A stretch of 64,000 nucleotides of DNA from Aporhodopirellula rubra (GTDB taxonomy: Bacteria > Planctomycetota > Planctomycetia > Pirellulales > Pirellulaceae), in contig NZ_JACHXU010000011.1 of assembly GCF_014192335.1 (NCBI RefSeq), positions 1 to 64,000 of the forward strand, given 5' to 3'. The notes below the pieces were generated by a model. It was not told the DNA's origin. It was given only the letters and a program-made list of their open reading frames with translations, and searched no databases. The translations under genes and the position numbers were made by a program. This document shows positions 39,720-49,286 of the stretch, in pieces (position 1 is the first letter of the stretch; each line of letters starts with the position of its first letter).

Positions 39720-41861
39720 TCAGCCCGGGATTTCCGGATCGATCATCACCTCGTTGGCGGCTTCAGCTTCTGCCGCTTCGGCGGCTAGTTTTTTCGCTTC
39801 GATTCGGTCGGTCCACGGAGTGGGTTTCCAGACGAATTGGAAGACGAAGTCCAGCCGAAGTTCTTCGAGTGTGGGCGGGTCATAGACCAGCGGTTCCCCG
39901 TCGGGGCCGATCAATTCTTGTCCAGGTGCGAGTCCGGTTGCGGGAACCATTCGCGCCGCGAGGCTGTTGGGGTCGTAGTCCGGGTTGCGGACCTGCACGA
40001 GCACCGGTTGTTTTTCGTCGAGTTGCAGCGGGTAGCTGATGCCGAGTTCGTGCGGCATGAACGTCTCTTTCTCACCGTTGGGACCGGTGAGAGTGATCGG
40101 CTTATCGAGGAAATTCTTCGTCAAGTGGCGACGGACGTGGTTGCTACCTTCGAAGCCCATCTTTTCGGGGCTGTTGTAGTAATGAAAGCCGCGTAGTTGG
40201 ACGACCCATCCTTCTTCGATCGGGCCGGTGTCTTCGGCGAAATCCTCGGGCAGGACGTAGCCCGTCTGGTCAGACAGGTTGCCCATCTCTTCCTTGTACC
40301 GCTTGGCGACGATTTCGTTGTACCAGAGGCTCAGGTCATCGAAGTGTTTCGTTTCGATATCGGTAATATGGAGGTCGATGCGGTCCTTGTACGGCAATTC
40401 TCGTGGAGACGGGATTTTACCGTCGGGATAATCCTCACGGGGGATCATGACGTTGATCGTTTTGAAGAGTTCGAGCCACAGCAATCGCTCGTCGTTGTCG
40501 CCGGTGATCTCTTCGCCGAGTCGGTTGAGGAATAGCAAACGGCTTTCGAGGTCAGCGTCTTTGGCTTTTTCCTCGGTGCTGTGTTTCGCCATCTCGGTGA
40601 CGGCGCTCTTGGCGGTTTTCCACACGTTGTCATGGGTGGTTGCCCAAGACCGCTGCGTCAGTGCGTATTGGATGGTGGCTCCGACCAGCATCGCGGTCAG
40701 TCCCAGCAGCGCCCACGGCTTTTTCGCGCGGATCATACGTTGCGTCAAGATTTCACGCGGCACCAACGTCGTGTGCACTTGGCTCATGCCGAGCCCTTGC
40801 AGGCACAAACCGTAACAGACCGCGAAAGTCGGCGCGTTGTCGCGGAATGTTGGGATCGACAACACGTCGTCACCGCCGAGGCGGTTAAAACGGTCCATCA
40901 TTTGGACATCGTACCCGAGGTTTTTGCCGAGATACGCGGCAAGACCAGGCATTTTGACCGTGTTACCGGTGACCAACAGTTCGGTGATGTTCGCTTTCTT
41001 GTCGATGCTGCGGAAGAACCCGATCGAACGTTGCACCTCGGTGACGAGATCGTTGAAGACCGGACGCATTGTCTGGAACACGAGTTTCGGATCGACCGCT
41101 TCGCGAGCGTTTCGTTTGAGGTGTTCAGCCTTGGCGAAGGTCAGCTTCAGGTCTTTCGTCAATTGACGCGTGAAGTGGTTACCGCCGATCGGCATGCTAC
41201 GTTGCCAAATTCGGAATCCATTGGTGATGATCAAATCGCTCGAGTCGGTTCCGATCGACAGAATCACCGTCGAGGTCGGTGGGTCATCGGCGTCGAACTC
41301 TTCGTTCTCGAGACGTTCGTGCATGCGGTCGTAGGCGACGGCGTTGTACAACGCGATCGGGGCCAACTGCACGAGATCGACTTGCATGTCGGCCTCATCG
41401 AACGGCGCCAATTGCCGGTAGGCTTGCTCGCGTTTCATCGCAAACAGGCCGACTTCGCTTTCGAGTGCGTATCCCTCTTGGATTTGAGCACCCGGCATCA
41501 TTTGGTAGTCCCAAATCACGTCGGACAATTCGAACGGGATCTGCTGTTTCGCTTCGTAGCGAACGATGTCGGCGATCTTTTTCAGGTCGACCGGAGGCGG
41601 TTTGAAAAATTTCGCCAATCCGCTCTGACCCGGTACGCTGATGCAGACTTTGTCTCGGATCGATTCATTCCGATCGAGAAGTTGCAAAATTGCCTCGGCG
41701 ACGAGTTCGTCGGGGTTGGCATCAGGTTGACTGAGGATTTTGGGATATTCGACGAAATCGAACTGGTCCGCGACCACTTCGTCGCCTTCTTTGACGCAGT
41801 GGAGTGCTTTCAGAGCACTTTGACCGATTTCGATTCCCCAAACGCCGGCGGAGCCTGCCAT
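39720..41861 (-). CDS. pilM: PilM-like type IV pilus assembly ATPase-fold protein fused to a PilN-like C-terminus
   Basis: The product is 713 residues. The N-terminal ~360 residues are PilM/FtsA-like: GIEIGQSALKALHCVKEGDE, VCISVPGQSGLAKFFKPPPV, YEAKQQIPFELSDVIWDYQ, STVILSIGTDSSDLIITNGF, ITELLVTGNTVKMPGLAAYL. This is an actin fold that sits at the cytoplasmic base of the pilus. A hydrophobic helix (PWALLGLTAMLVGATIQYAL, about 403-423) then leads into ~290 more residues resembling PilN plus a further domain, so two usually separate parts are joined. First gene of a leftward run that includes the two Met-rich proteins and possibly holA. Confidence 0.82.
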   Translation of the reverse strand: MAGSAGVWGIEIGQSALKALHCVKEGDEVVADQFDFVEYPKILSQPDANPDELVAEAILQLLDRNESIRDKVCISVPGQSGLAKFFKPPPVDLKKIADIVRYEAKQQIPFELSDVIWDYQMMPGAQIQEGYALESEVGLFAMKREQAYRQLAPFDEADMQVDLVQLAPIALYNAVAYDRMHERLENEEFDADDPPTSTVILSIGTDSSDLIITNGFRIWQRSMPIGGNHFTRQLTKDLKLTFAKAEHLKRNAREAVDPKLVFQTMRPVFNDLVTEVQRSIGFFRSIDKKANITELLVTGNTVKMPGLAAYLGKNLGYDVQMMDRFNRLGGDDVLSIPTFRDNAPTFAVCYGLCLQGLGMSQVHTTLVPREILTQRMIRAKKPWALLGLTAMLVGATIQYALTQRSWATTHDNVWKTAKSAVTEMAKHSTEEKAKDADLESRLLFLNRLGEEITGDNDERLLWLELFKTINVMIPREDYPDGKIPSPRELPYKDRIDLHITDIETKHFDDLSLWYNEIVAKRYKEEMGNLSDQTGYVLPEDFAEDTGPIEEGWVVQLRGFHYYNSPEKMGFEGSNHVRRHLTKNFLDKPITLTGPNGEKETFMPHELGISYPLQLDEKQPVLVQVRNPDYDPNSLAARMVPATGLAPGQELIGPDGEPLVYDPPTLEELRLDFVFQFVWKPTPWTDRIEAKKLAAEAAEAEAANEVMIDPEIPG

Positions 41862-42016
41862 GGATGTCTTTCACGCGAATTGAGTAGAAGAATAGGGAAA
41901 CGCAGGTTTATTACGTTTCAAATTGAGAATAGTTTCCGCTGTGCGGGAGGTGCCAGTGGGGCTGTATTCCGATTAGTATCTCGTTTTCCCCCCTCTACGT
42001 CAAATTTTAGTCGCTC

Positions 42017-45000
42017 ATGCCGCTTTTTGCTGAGTGCTGTGTCATTATTCCGTGCAGCACGATCGAAGATTTCCCTTCCCGATTGGATCCTGCCGGTGCG
42101 CGAAGCCTTTTGGGTGGCCTCACGGCTGTCTGGCATCCTCGCCTGATTGCGGCGACGCGCCGTACGCCGACGTGGCACCGCAGTGACGATCTACCGCCCG
42201 CGGTTTCGGTCTCCAGCGACTATCTGGAAACCTCGGAGTCGGGCTCTCGCGAAACCTCGGAGTCGGGCGAAACCACCGATTCCGGTGAAACGGCTGCGTT
42301 GGATGACGTCGGATCGGCAGACGCATCCGAAAGCCAGACGGCGGGTAACGACACGCCGGTGCGGTTGTTGGTCGTTCCAGAGGTCTGCGTCACCACGCTG
42401 CCCAGCGAACTTCGCGAGGCCGTCGACGCGGACGCAATCTCCCACCACACGCCGCTCGATGGTGACGGCCGCGAGGTGCGGATTCGGGTCTCCGGTCGTG
42501 GCGATGCGTTGGAGAAAATCGCATCGGCCGTCGCGATGATCGCTGAATTAAATGGTGCCGACGCCGCAGCGACCTCGCTCGCCAACGCGTCGGGGACGGT
42601 CGAATCGAGCGTTTGGACGGACCTGACTCCGTCGGAGACGACTATTTGCGAGCACGATTTTTTTGCCCTCGGGTACACGTGGTGGCAAACTCAGGTGCTC
42701 ACTCGACGATTGCGTTACACCAGCAATCTCGATCACCTCCATTTTGAGAATCGCCTCGTTGATGCGGCGACTGCGTTCGTGGATGGCCGGACGAAAGAAG
42801 CGACCGAGGCACTGCACGACTGCTACGACGCCCTCGCCGAAGAACGCGATCACTATTTCTCGTCCGATCCGGCGTTGATCGATTTGACACTTTTGACGCC
42901 AGGAACGGTCGACCGCTGGCTCGATGTCCGCAGGCCGTCCACGCCTGAATCGTCAACGACGGATTGCTCCGAGCAGCGGACGAAACTCGCAACGCCACAA
43001 AATATTTTGGTCGATGAGTCCGTTGCCGATGCGATCGCGAGCGGACCGGCGGAGCGACGCGAGCGGTTTGCCGACTGTTTGAAACGTGACACGCAAGCAG
43101 CCTCCGATGCACCGCCTGGTGAACAAGGGGACACATGCTGTGATTCGGTCGGATGGGTTGGGGGCGGTCCGGCGAGCGATTTTTCGTTCGACGAGCATTC
43201 GATCGCGTCTGCAGAACAGCGAATTGCGGACGCGGTTCGCGCCGTGCGGGATGTCGGGCCGATTCCATTGAAGGTATACGGTCGACTCGGTGGCGGTATC
43301 GCGGGTGAGTGGGTTCCCGCGATCGCGGCGGCAGGGTTCGACGGGATCGTGCCGATCGACTTTCTCAACGGCCGCGGATTTGATGATGAATCGAAGGTTC
43401 TGTTGGGCGAAGGCGACCACGAGGTCGAAGCCTTAACGGCGAAACCGATCGATGCGGATGATGAGAGTTCATTCCTGACCCTTTCGACACGTCTCGGGGA
43501 AGCGATCGACCGCGGTGAAATTGCGACGGCGTTGATGGTTCATTGGCCCGGCGGTGGCTGTGACAGCTTTCACGACGTTCGCCGAGCCGCGTCCTGGTCG
43601 CTGTGTTTGGGCCGGCTGTGGCGGATGGCTGACTACTTTACCGATGGCGAACGGCCCTACCATCACGGCAGTTCCCCGAAAGCCACCCCCTCGGTCTCGG
43701 AAACACTCGCCGATGCGGAGCGACGTCGCGAACGCCTGCAGGAAGACCTGCGAAGCCAATCCGCGAAGAACTTGCTCGGGTTCGCCGCTTTGGTCGATCC
43801 GGCAACGACTTTGAAAGCGATCGGAAGCACCGACGAACCGTTAGGTGTTTTACCGCAAGTCGCGTCGTCGCTCGGTTTCCAGGTGGATGCGACCGCGATC
43901 GATGTCGGCCGGTCGGCGAGCAATGCGCTTTTGATTCATCCATCCTATCCCGCGGCTCGAACGGCGGTGTACGTCGCGGGCAAAGTATCGCCAAACGCCG
44001 CATCGGTTTTTGATGCCTCGACCTCGGGGACGGGAACGGATCTGATTGTCGACGTGCCCGCTTGGGGTTTTTCCGTTGTTGGTCCGGCGGTCAAGCGACA
44101 GGCGACCGATGGCGAGGGCAAGTCAACGTCATCTCTGCAGAAAATCACGCGATGGTTGACCGGTGGCTCGCGACGAATCGTTAACGAGAACCGGTTAAGC
44201 AACGAATTCATGGAAGTTTCGATTCACCGGGAACACGGTGGAATCGAAGGCGTGTACAGCGGTGCGGGACGGGGCAATCGCTTTTCCACGCGTCTGTTGT
44301 TGGCTCCCGTCGCGAAGATCGCCGCTGATTCGTCGGCCGATACGGCGGCATCGCAGTGGGCGACCAAATGCGATCAGTTTCGAACGCTGCATGATTCGCC
44401 CGGTTCGGCGGTCATCGATTTGTCGGGGACGTTTGAGCGGTCTGCCGACTCGGTTAAAAACGTGGCTGACACGAGTGAAGTGAACGCCCCGAAACGGTGG
44501 CAGGCCCAGTATCGTTTGGAACGAGGCAGCCGGCGATTGCTCTATCGGGTTCGGTTTTTGCCGGGCGCAAACGGCGCGACGACGATCGCGGACGCCTGGA
44601 AGCTCAATCCGGTGTTGCGGGTTGCGACTGCGGAGGCGACACCGATCGTTCGTGCGATCCTGCGAGAGAAACTCGTCCGCACGAGTGCCCGGGCGTTCCA
44701 ATCATCGCTCGGTTATGTCATCGACGAAGATGAACGCACGACGTTGGTGGCGAGCGAATCGGCGACGATCCATCGACGCAGCGGCGATCGTTTCTTCGAT
44801 TCGCTGTTGAGCCTGGCTAGTGCCGAAAACGTACCCGAGTCGCATGCGAGCCAGGTTTGGGGTGAGAAGACGGATTCGACGCCGGGTAACGAGCCGTGGT
44901 CGCAGTGGCAATCGTTCGCGTTCGGATTCGATGTCCGTCATCCCGTTGCGTCGGCGAAGTCGTTTGCGATGGGGGATCCTGTTCCCAATGTCCCGGTTCT

Positions 45001-45442
45001 CGCGAAAAACGGATCACTCGGATCGGCGCCGACGCGTGGTTGGCTGATCCATCCGTCCCCCGCGACGCTGGACGTTCAGGTCGTTGACGTGGGCCGCGTT
45101 GGAGCGGAACAAACGACCGCGAATGACAAGGACGCCTCGACCGGCAAAAAGGGACAACCACGCGAGTTCATGGCGTTGCATTTGCGAGTGATCCAAACGG
45201 CCAGTCGTGGTGCGGCGGCGAGTTTGCGGTTCTGTCGAGACGTGCATTCGGTGCACGAAGTTTCGTCGCTCTCACGCCCCTTCCGTAAGGACGCGGGAAT
45301 CGGGGAGTTGACGATGGATCGGCTGAACGAGATCAGCAATCCGGAATCGATTGGCCATGAGGAAGACCGGGTTCGGTGGTCGCAACCGAGTCACGGTGTG
45401 GTGCATATGGTCGTGCTGTTTGCTATCGGTGAGCAAGCATGA
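42017..45442 (+). CDS. Large protein of unknown function, coupled to a Ser/Thr kinase
   Basis: The product is 1141 residues; no signal peptide, but ASP/Ser/Glu-rich low-complexity near residues 65-100 (SESGSRETSESGETTDSGET). Residues ~380-580 have GH57/38-like flavour (VYGRLGGGIAGEWVPAIAAAGFDGIVPIDFLNG; ALMVHWPGGGCDSFHDVRRA) and the region from ~720, LSNEFMEVSIHREHGGIEGV then RGNRFSTRLLLAP, resembles the beta-sandwich after the catalytic domain of alpha-mannosidase-like enzymes. These matches are by eye and weak. The stop overlaps the kinase start as ATGA, so the two are made together. Confidence 0.5.
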   Translation: MPLFAECCVIIPCSTIEDFPSRLDPAGARSLLGGLTAVWHPRLIAATRRTPTWHRSDDLPPAVSVSSDYLETSESGSRETSESGETTDSGETAALDDVGSADASESQTAGNDTPVRLLVVPEVCVTTLPSELREAVDADAISHHTPLDGDGREVRIRVSGRGDALEKIASAVAMIAELNGADAAATSLANASGTVESSVWTDLTPSETTICEHDFFALGYTWWQTQVLTRRLRYTSNLDHLHFENRLVDAATAFVDGRTKEATEALHDCYDALAEERDHYFSSDPALIDLTLLTPGTVDRWLDVRRPSTPESSTTDCSEQRTKLATPQNILVDESVADAIASGPAERRERFADCLKRDTQAASDAPPGEQGDTCCDSVGWVGGGPASDFSFDEHSIASAEQRIADAVRAVRDVGPIPLKVYGRLGGGIAGEWVPAIAAAGFDGIVPIDFLNGRGFDDESKVLLGEGDHEVEALTAKPIDADDESSFLTLSTRLGEAIDRGEIATALMVHWPGGGCDSFHDVRRAASWSLCLGRLWRMADYFTDGERPYHHGSSPKATPSVSETLADAERRRERLQEDLRSQSAKNLLGFAALVDPATTLKAIGSTDEPLGVLPQVASSLGFQVDATAIDVGRSASNALLIHPSYPAARTAVYVAGKVSPNAASVFDASTSGTGTDLIVDVPAWGFSVVGPAVKRQATDGEGKSTSSLQKITRWLTGGSRRIVNENRLSNEFMEVSIHREHGGIEGVYSGAGRGNRFSTRLLLAPVAKIAADSSADTAASQWATKCDQFRTLHDSPGSAVIDLSGTFERSADSVKNVADTSEVNAPKRWQAQYRLERGSRRLLYRVRFLPGANGATTIADAWKLNPVLRVATAEATPIVRAILREKLVRTSARAFQSSLGYVIDEDERTTLVASESATIHRRSGDRFFDSLLSLASAENVPESHASQVWGEKTDSTPGNEPWSQWQSFAFGFDVRHPVASAKSFAMGDPVPNVPVLAKNGSLGSAPTRGWLIHPSPATLDVQVVDVGRVGAEQTTANDKDASTGKKGQPREFMALHLRVIQTASRGAAASLRFCRDVHSVHEVSSLSRPFRKDAGIGELTMDRLNEISNPESIGHEEDRVRWSQPSHGVVHMVVLFAIGEQA

Positions 45443-46962
45443 GCACACCGCTGCCTCCCGACCTGATTTTCCGCGAAGCAGCACTGTTGAGTGAACTGGT
45501 CAGCGAGGAGCAGTGGAGGACCGCGGTTTCGGAGGTCAAGCACAACCGCAAAGATGCCGGGACGCCGCCGCCGAAGACAGACGAAGATCGGTCTCTGATT
45601 TGTGACGAGATCGAAACGGTGTTGATCCGTGACGATGTGATCACGCCCTATCAGGCTACGCAGTTGCGCGCCGGTCGGACAAAGCTGACGCTGGGGCCGT
45701 ACGTCGTGACGGAGTTTCTCGGCCAAGGAGGCATGGGGCAGGTCTTCGGCGGCGTGCACGAGATCATGGGCCGTCGCTGTGCGATCAAAGTGTTGCCGCT
45801 GGATAAATCTGACGAACTCGCACGGGAGAGTTTCAATCGCGAGATTCGGTTGCAGGCTTCGCTCGATTGCCCGTACCTCGTCCGAGCGTTCGACGCAGGT
45901 CGCGAAGGAAGCGTGCATTTCTTGGTGACGGAATACGTTCCGGGAACCGATCTTAGGCAACTCGTCAAAGACGGCGGTCGGTTGTCGGTGCAACAAGCGT
46001 CGTCGATCGTCGCGCAAGCCGCCGCGGGACTCGCCTACGCGCACGAGAGCGGTTTGATTCATCGCGACATTAAGCCGGCCAACATTCTCGTTACGCCCGA
46101 TGGTCACGCCAAAGTCGCCGACGTCGGGTTGGCCGCGTTGATGTTCGTTCCCGACGATGATCCGCGCGCGGGCAAAGTCGTGGGAACGGCCGATTATCTT
46201 TCGCCGGAACAGATACGCACGCCCGATCAGGTCGGACCGCAGTGTGATATCTATTCGCTCGGATGCACGCTTTATTACGCGATCACGGGCAAAGTTCCGT
46301 TTCCCGGAGGAGACTCGCGGAGCAAGTGCAAACGGCATCTCACGCAGGCGCCGTGGGACCCTCGCAAATACGCCCCGGAACTCACCGAGGCCTATGTCGA
46401 GATCATTGCCGACATGATGGAAAAGGATGTCAGCAAACGGATCCAGTCCGCTGCCGAGGTGGTTCGCCGGTTGAGCCCGTGGGCCTCGATTCATCCCGAC
46501 GAAGGCGAAGCGTGGTTGGCCGAACTCGGTATCAGTTTGCCGGACGAAAACACACGATCGAAAAAGCCCGACCCGTCCCGCGCCGCGGGGCTGGATGAGC
46601 AGTTCATCGAAGAGGACCTGGCGTGGAAGACATCCTCCGGTGCAGCGACAGGTTCATCGGCAGGTAACTCCGACTCCGTGCACGAAGACCACTCGGCGTC
46701 TTCGGGTGCGTTGTCGAGCATCACCGATGATCCACCCCCACCGCCTTTGCCCGAACAAGGGACACGTGCAGGGGCCTCGTCGCAGGCCAGTCAAATCTCG
46801 CCACTCGCAAATTCGATGTTGCCGACCGCGGCGCCCGTCCCGCCACCGCTAGCAAGCGGACGCCCGATGGTGTCGCGGTCCACCATGATCGCGGCGGTGA
46901 TCGCCGCCATCGTCGTCAGTGGTATCGCGGGTTTTACACTCGCGATGGTTTTGGATATATGA
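45439..46962 (+). CDS. Membrane-anchored Ser/Thr protein kinase
   Basis: The product is 507 residues. Kinase domain about 88-350: Gly loop GQGGMGQVF (95-103), Lys117 in AIKVLP, HRDIKPANIL catalytic loop, ADVGLA where DFG is usual (DVG), and GTADYLSPEQ with CDIYSLGCTLYYAI. A cytoplasmic leader of ~85 residues precedes it. After the domain comes a Pro/Ser-rich linker and a single C-terminal helix (MIAAVIAAIVVSGIAGFTLA), a tail-anchored topology common for planctomycete kinases. Overlaps the preceding 1141-aa gene by four bases. Confidence 0.9.
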   Translation: MSTPLPPDLIFREAALLSELVSEEQWRTAVSEVKHNRKDAGTPPPKTDEDRSLICDEIETVLIRDDVITPYQATQLRAGRTKLTLGPYVVTEFLGQGGMGQVFGGVHEIMGRRCAIKVLPLDKSDELARESFNREIRLQASLDCPYLVRAFDAGREGSVHFLVTEYVPGTDLRQLVKDGGRLSVQQASSIVAQAAAGLAYAHESGLIHRDIKPANILVTPDGHAKVADVGLAALMFVPDDDPRAGKVVGTADYLSPEQIRTPDQVGPQCDIYSLGCTLYYAITGKVPFPGGDSRSKCKRHLTQAPWDPRKYAPELTEAYVEIIADMMEKDVSKRIQSAAEVVRRLSPWASIHPDEGEAWLAELGISLPDENTRSKKPDPSRAAGLDEQFIEEDLAWKTSSGAATGSSAGNSDSVHEDHSASSGALSSITDDPPPPPLPEQGTRAGASSQASQISPLANSMLPTAAPVPPPLASGRPMVSRSTMIAAVIAAIVVSGIAGFTLAMVLDI

Positions 46963-47163
46963 TGTGCGTTGTCCGCTGAGCATCTCGGCGGATTCCGAAG
47001 CGATGGCCCCGGTTGCTGCTGCAACAATGCAGACCGTTTTGCCGTGGGTCCGTTTGCGAGTAGTGGACGGAGACATCCGTCGGCGTTGTCCGATCGGAGT
47101 ATCCAGGCGTCCATGTTTCTTGCCTGCCCCCGTTTACCACCCACCTTTCTACATCCAGAGATC

Positions 47164-47925
47164 ATGCAAAAACCACTCGATCGTCGTGAGATTTTCAAAG
47201 CATCGGCCGCCGCAATCGCCGCCGCAGGACTGAGTCAAACGCTTGCGTCTAACGCGTCGGCCACCGACACCGTTGCTGAGTCGGGAGCCTTACCCGAAAA
47301 CGCGACCGTGTTGTTTCAAGGCGATTCAATCACGGACGCCGGACGTGACCGCAAACGCGGTAAAGCGAACGAATCACGTTCGCTCGGCCACGGCTATCCG
47401 GTGATGATCGCGGGAGCGTTGTTGAAAGAGAACGCGGGCAAGAATCTGCAAGTTTTTAATCGTGGCATTAGCGGAAACAAGGTTCCCGATTTGGCAGCCC
47501 GGTGGGAAGAAGATTGCATCGGACTGAAGCCAGATGTGCTGAGCATTCTGATCGGCGTTAATGACATCTGGCACAAAATCAACGGTCGGTATGATGGCAC
47601 GGTTGAGACTTACGAGGTCGGTTTAAAAGCGTTGCTCGAAGAGACAATGGAAAAGCTGCCGAACGTCCGAATTGCGATCTGTGAACCGTTCGTCCTTCGC
47701 TGCGGTGCGGTCGGTGACAACTGGTTCCCCGAATTTACCGAACGTCTCGAAGCCGCCCGGCGAGTCACCAGTCAGCTTTCGCTCGAACAGGTTGCATTTC
47801 AAGAAATGTTCGACGAAGCCGTCAAAGTGGCACCACCACAGTACTGGGCCCATGACGGGGTTCACCCGACTCTGGCCGGGCACGCCCTGATGGCCGAGAC
47901 GTGGCGGAAAACACTCAATATCTGA
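47164..47925 (+). CDS. Secreted SGNH/GDSL-family esterase
   Basis: The product is 253 residues starting MQKPLDRREIFKASAAAIAA; twin-arginine-type signal (DRREIFK then hydrophobic Ala-rich stretch). Blocks: I, LFQGDSITDAGRD (Ser nucleophile), II, NRGISGNKVPD (Gly), III, LIGVNDIWH (Asn), V, HDGVHPTLAGH (Asp and His). This order marks GDSL-type lipases, acetylesterases or arylesterases acting on polysaccharide acetyl groups or lipids outside the cytoplasm. A strong terminator follows at 47990-48017. The upstream ORF extension to 46969 is rejected because it removes the signal. Confidence 0.88.
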   Translation: MQKPLDRREIFKASAAAIAAAGLSQTLASNASATDTVAESGALPENATVLFQGDSITDAGRDRKRGKANESRSLGHGYPVMIAGALLKENAGKNLQVFNRGISGNKVPDLAARWEEDCIGLKPDVLSILIGVNDIWHKINGRYDGTVETYEVGLKALLEETMEKLPNVRIAICEPFVLRCGAVGDNWFPEFTERLEAARRVTSQLSLEQVAFQEMFDEAVKVAPPQYWAHDGVHPTLAGHALMAETWRKTLNI

Positions 47926-47989
47926 GTTGTCCCCTTTATGGGGTGGGTTCTCGGCGGGGCCGGTGGTTGCCAAACACTCGGCGCATCAA

Positions 47990-48017
47990 AAAAGGCTCTT
48001 CAATTGAAGAGCCTTTT
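47990..48017. terminator. Bidirectional rho-independent terminator
   Basis: AAAAGGCTCTTCAA pairs perfectly with TTGAAGAGCCTTTT. It ends the esterase transcript and serves also the leftward gene at 48136. Confidence 0.9.
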
Positions 48018-48135
48018 CGTTACCCCGTACGGATATTCTCAATGCGTTAGAACGCCGATGCGTTCAGAGCGTTCTTGCGAATGCTTCCAATTTTAGAATG
48101 GAACGTTCGCGATCGTTCAGGTCAGCGGTGGGCGA

Positions 48136-48507
48136 CTAGTGATGTCCGTGACGTCCGTAGTGAAGGTCATAGTGCCCGGGCTGGTAGTGGAAGTGGTTTC
48201 CGTGAGGCACGATCGACGGTGCATGGTAATCGTAGTGAGGGGTCCGCGATCCGCGATAACCAGAGTGATATCGAATTCCGGAACTCGGATAGATTACCGG
48301 CCCGAATGCACGGTGGCCGTAGTTCGAACGATAGCCGCTGTATCCGTAGCCCGAATATCCTGAGGAATATCGATACCCGGGAACCGCGTATCCGCCCGTA
48401 CCAAACGTGATGGAAAGACCACCGGCGTCCGCCTTCGGCGTCTCACCTGCCAAAACCATGGCCACGGCAAGAACTGGGACACCCAAAAATGTAAATATTC
48501 GAGACAT
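48136..48507 (-). CDS. Small secreted Gly/Tyr/His-rich protein
   Basis: The product is 123 residues starting MSRIFTFLGVPVLAVAMVLA; AGGAGAAGG lies before the ATG. A signal peptide is followed by a mature part with GYRYSSGYSGYGYSGYRSNY and a His-rich end (HGNHFHYQPGHYDLHYGRHG). Such proteins are common in planctomycetes, with unknown function; the His run suggests metal binding. It is single-gene and leftward, ending at the terminator 47990-48017. Confidence 0.75.
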   Translation of the reverse strand: MSRIFTFLGVPVLAVAMVLAGETPKADAGGLSITFGTGGYAVPGYRYSSGYSGYGYSGYRSNYGHRAFGPVIYPSSGIRYHSGYRGSRTPHYDYHAPSIVPHGNHFHYQPGHYDLHYGRHGHH

Positions 48508-49286
48508 GTTGTTTTCCTTCTCCTGATCGACGAGCTCGCACTGTGACGCCAACATGGCGACGGATGGGAGGAGTGTGAAACTCGTTTCGGAGGATCACTA
48601 AACGCAATGCCAATGCCAAAGTGACGCGAAAGAGACGAATTGTCGGTATTGGTCGATAAAAGCGGCGATTTTCGTGACAAAGTCGTTTTGAAATCGTCCT
48701 GGCAGAAAATGCGGTGACATCAAAGTGATGTCGTTTTGATGTCGCGTTCGGATCAGATTGAGACGAATTCGATCAAGTCGGTTCGATCAAGCAGGATCGA
48801 TCATGCAGGGCTGGTCGCTGAATCGTCTCACACTGCCGTCGTGCGTCTTTCCGGGGATTTGACCGGGAGCGTCAGATTGACCGGAGCATCAGAAACGCCG
48901 ACGTGCCCGATCGTATTAGCTGGGAATCCCCGGAATTCCGTGCTCTACATTTCGGCGATATCGCTACCGCTTTTCAAAACGTGCCGTATTTGGTGATTCG
49001 TAATCGGACGTTCTGGCGTGGGTACGTAAACCGCCTGTCTTGCCAATCGTAGCGTTACGACCGAAGTTCAAAATTTCGACCTTGACCGATTTGGCCAGAT
49101 GGGAACAATTGGCATCTCAGTCATACGGCTTCGCAACGAAGACGTTTGACAAGCACGGGAACGGAATTCTCGTGAAAGCTTTACCGCCGGTGTGGATCGC
49201 GTGACGAATGAGCGTCGCACGAACACGTAAGGAATCGGATCAGGTGAGGCGGATTTGATTTTCTGCGTCAGCAAGGAGGCGACGAG
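48508..49286. other. Intergenic region
   Basis: About 780 bases between divergent genes. Frames at 48736-48996 and 49068-49361 have no ribosome binding site and look random. CGATCAAG-type direct repeats occur around 48769-48805. I see no RNA gene. Confidence 0.5.

Noticed and set aside
48736-48996. 86-aa ORF in the intergenic region
   Set aside because: No ribosome binding site, composition like random DNA.
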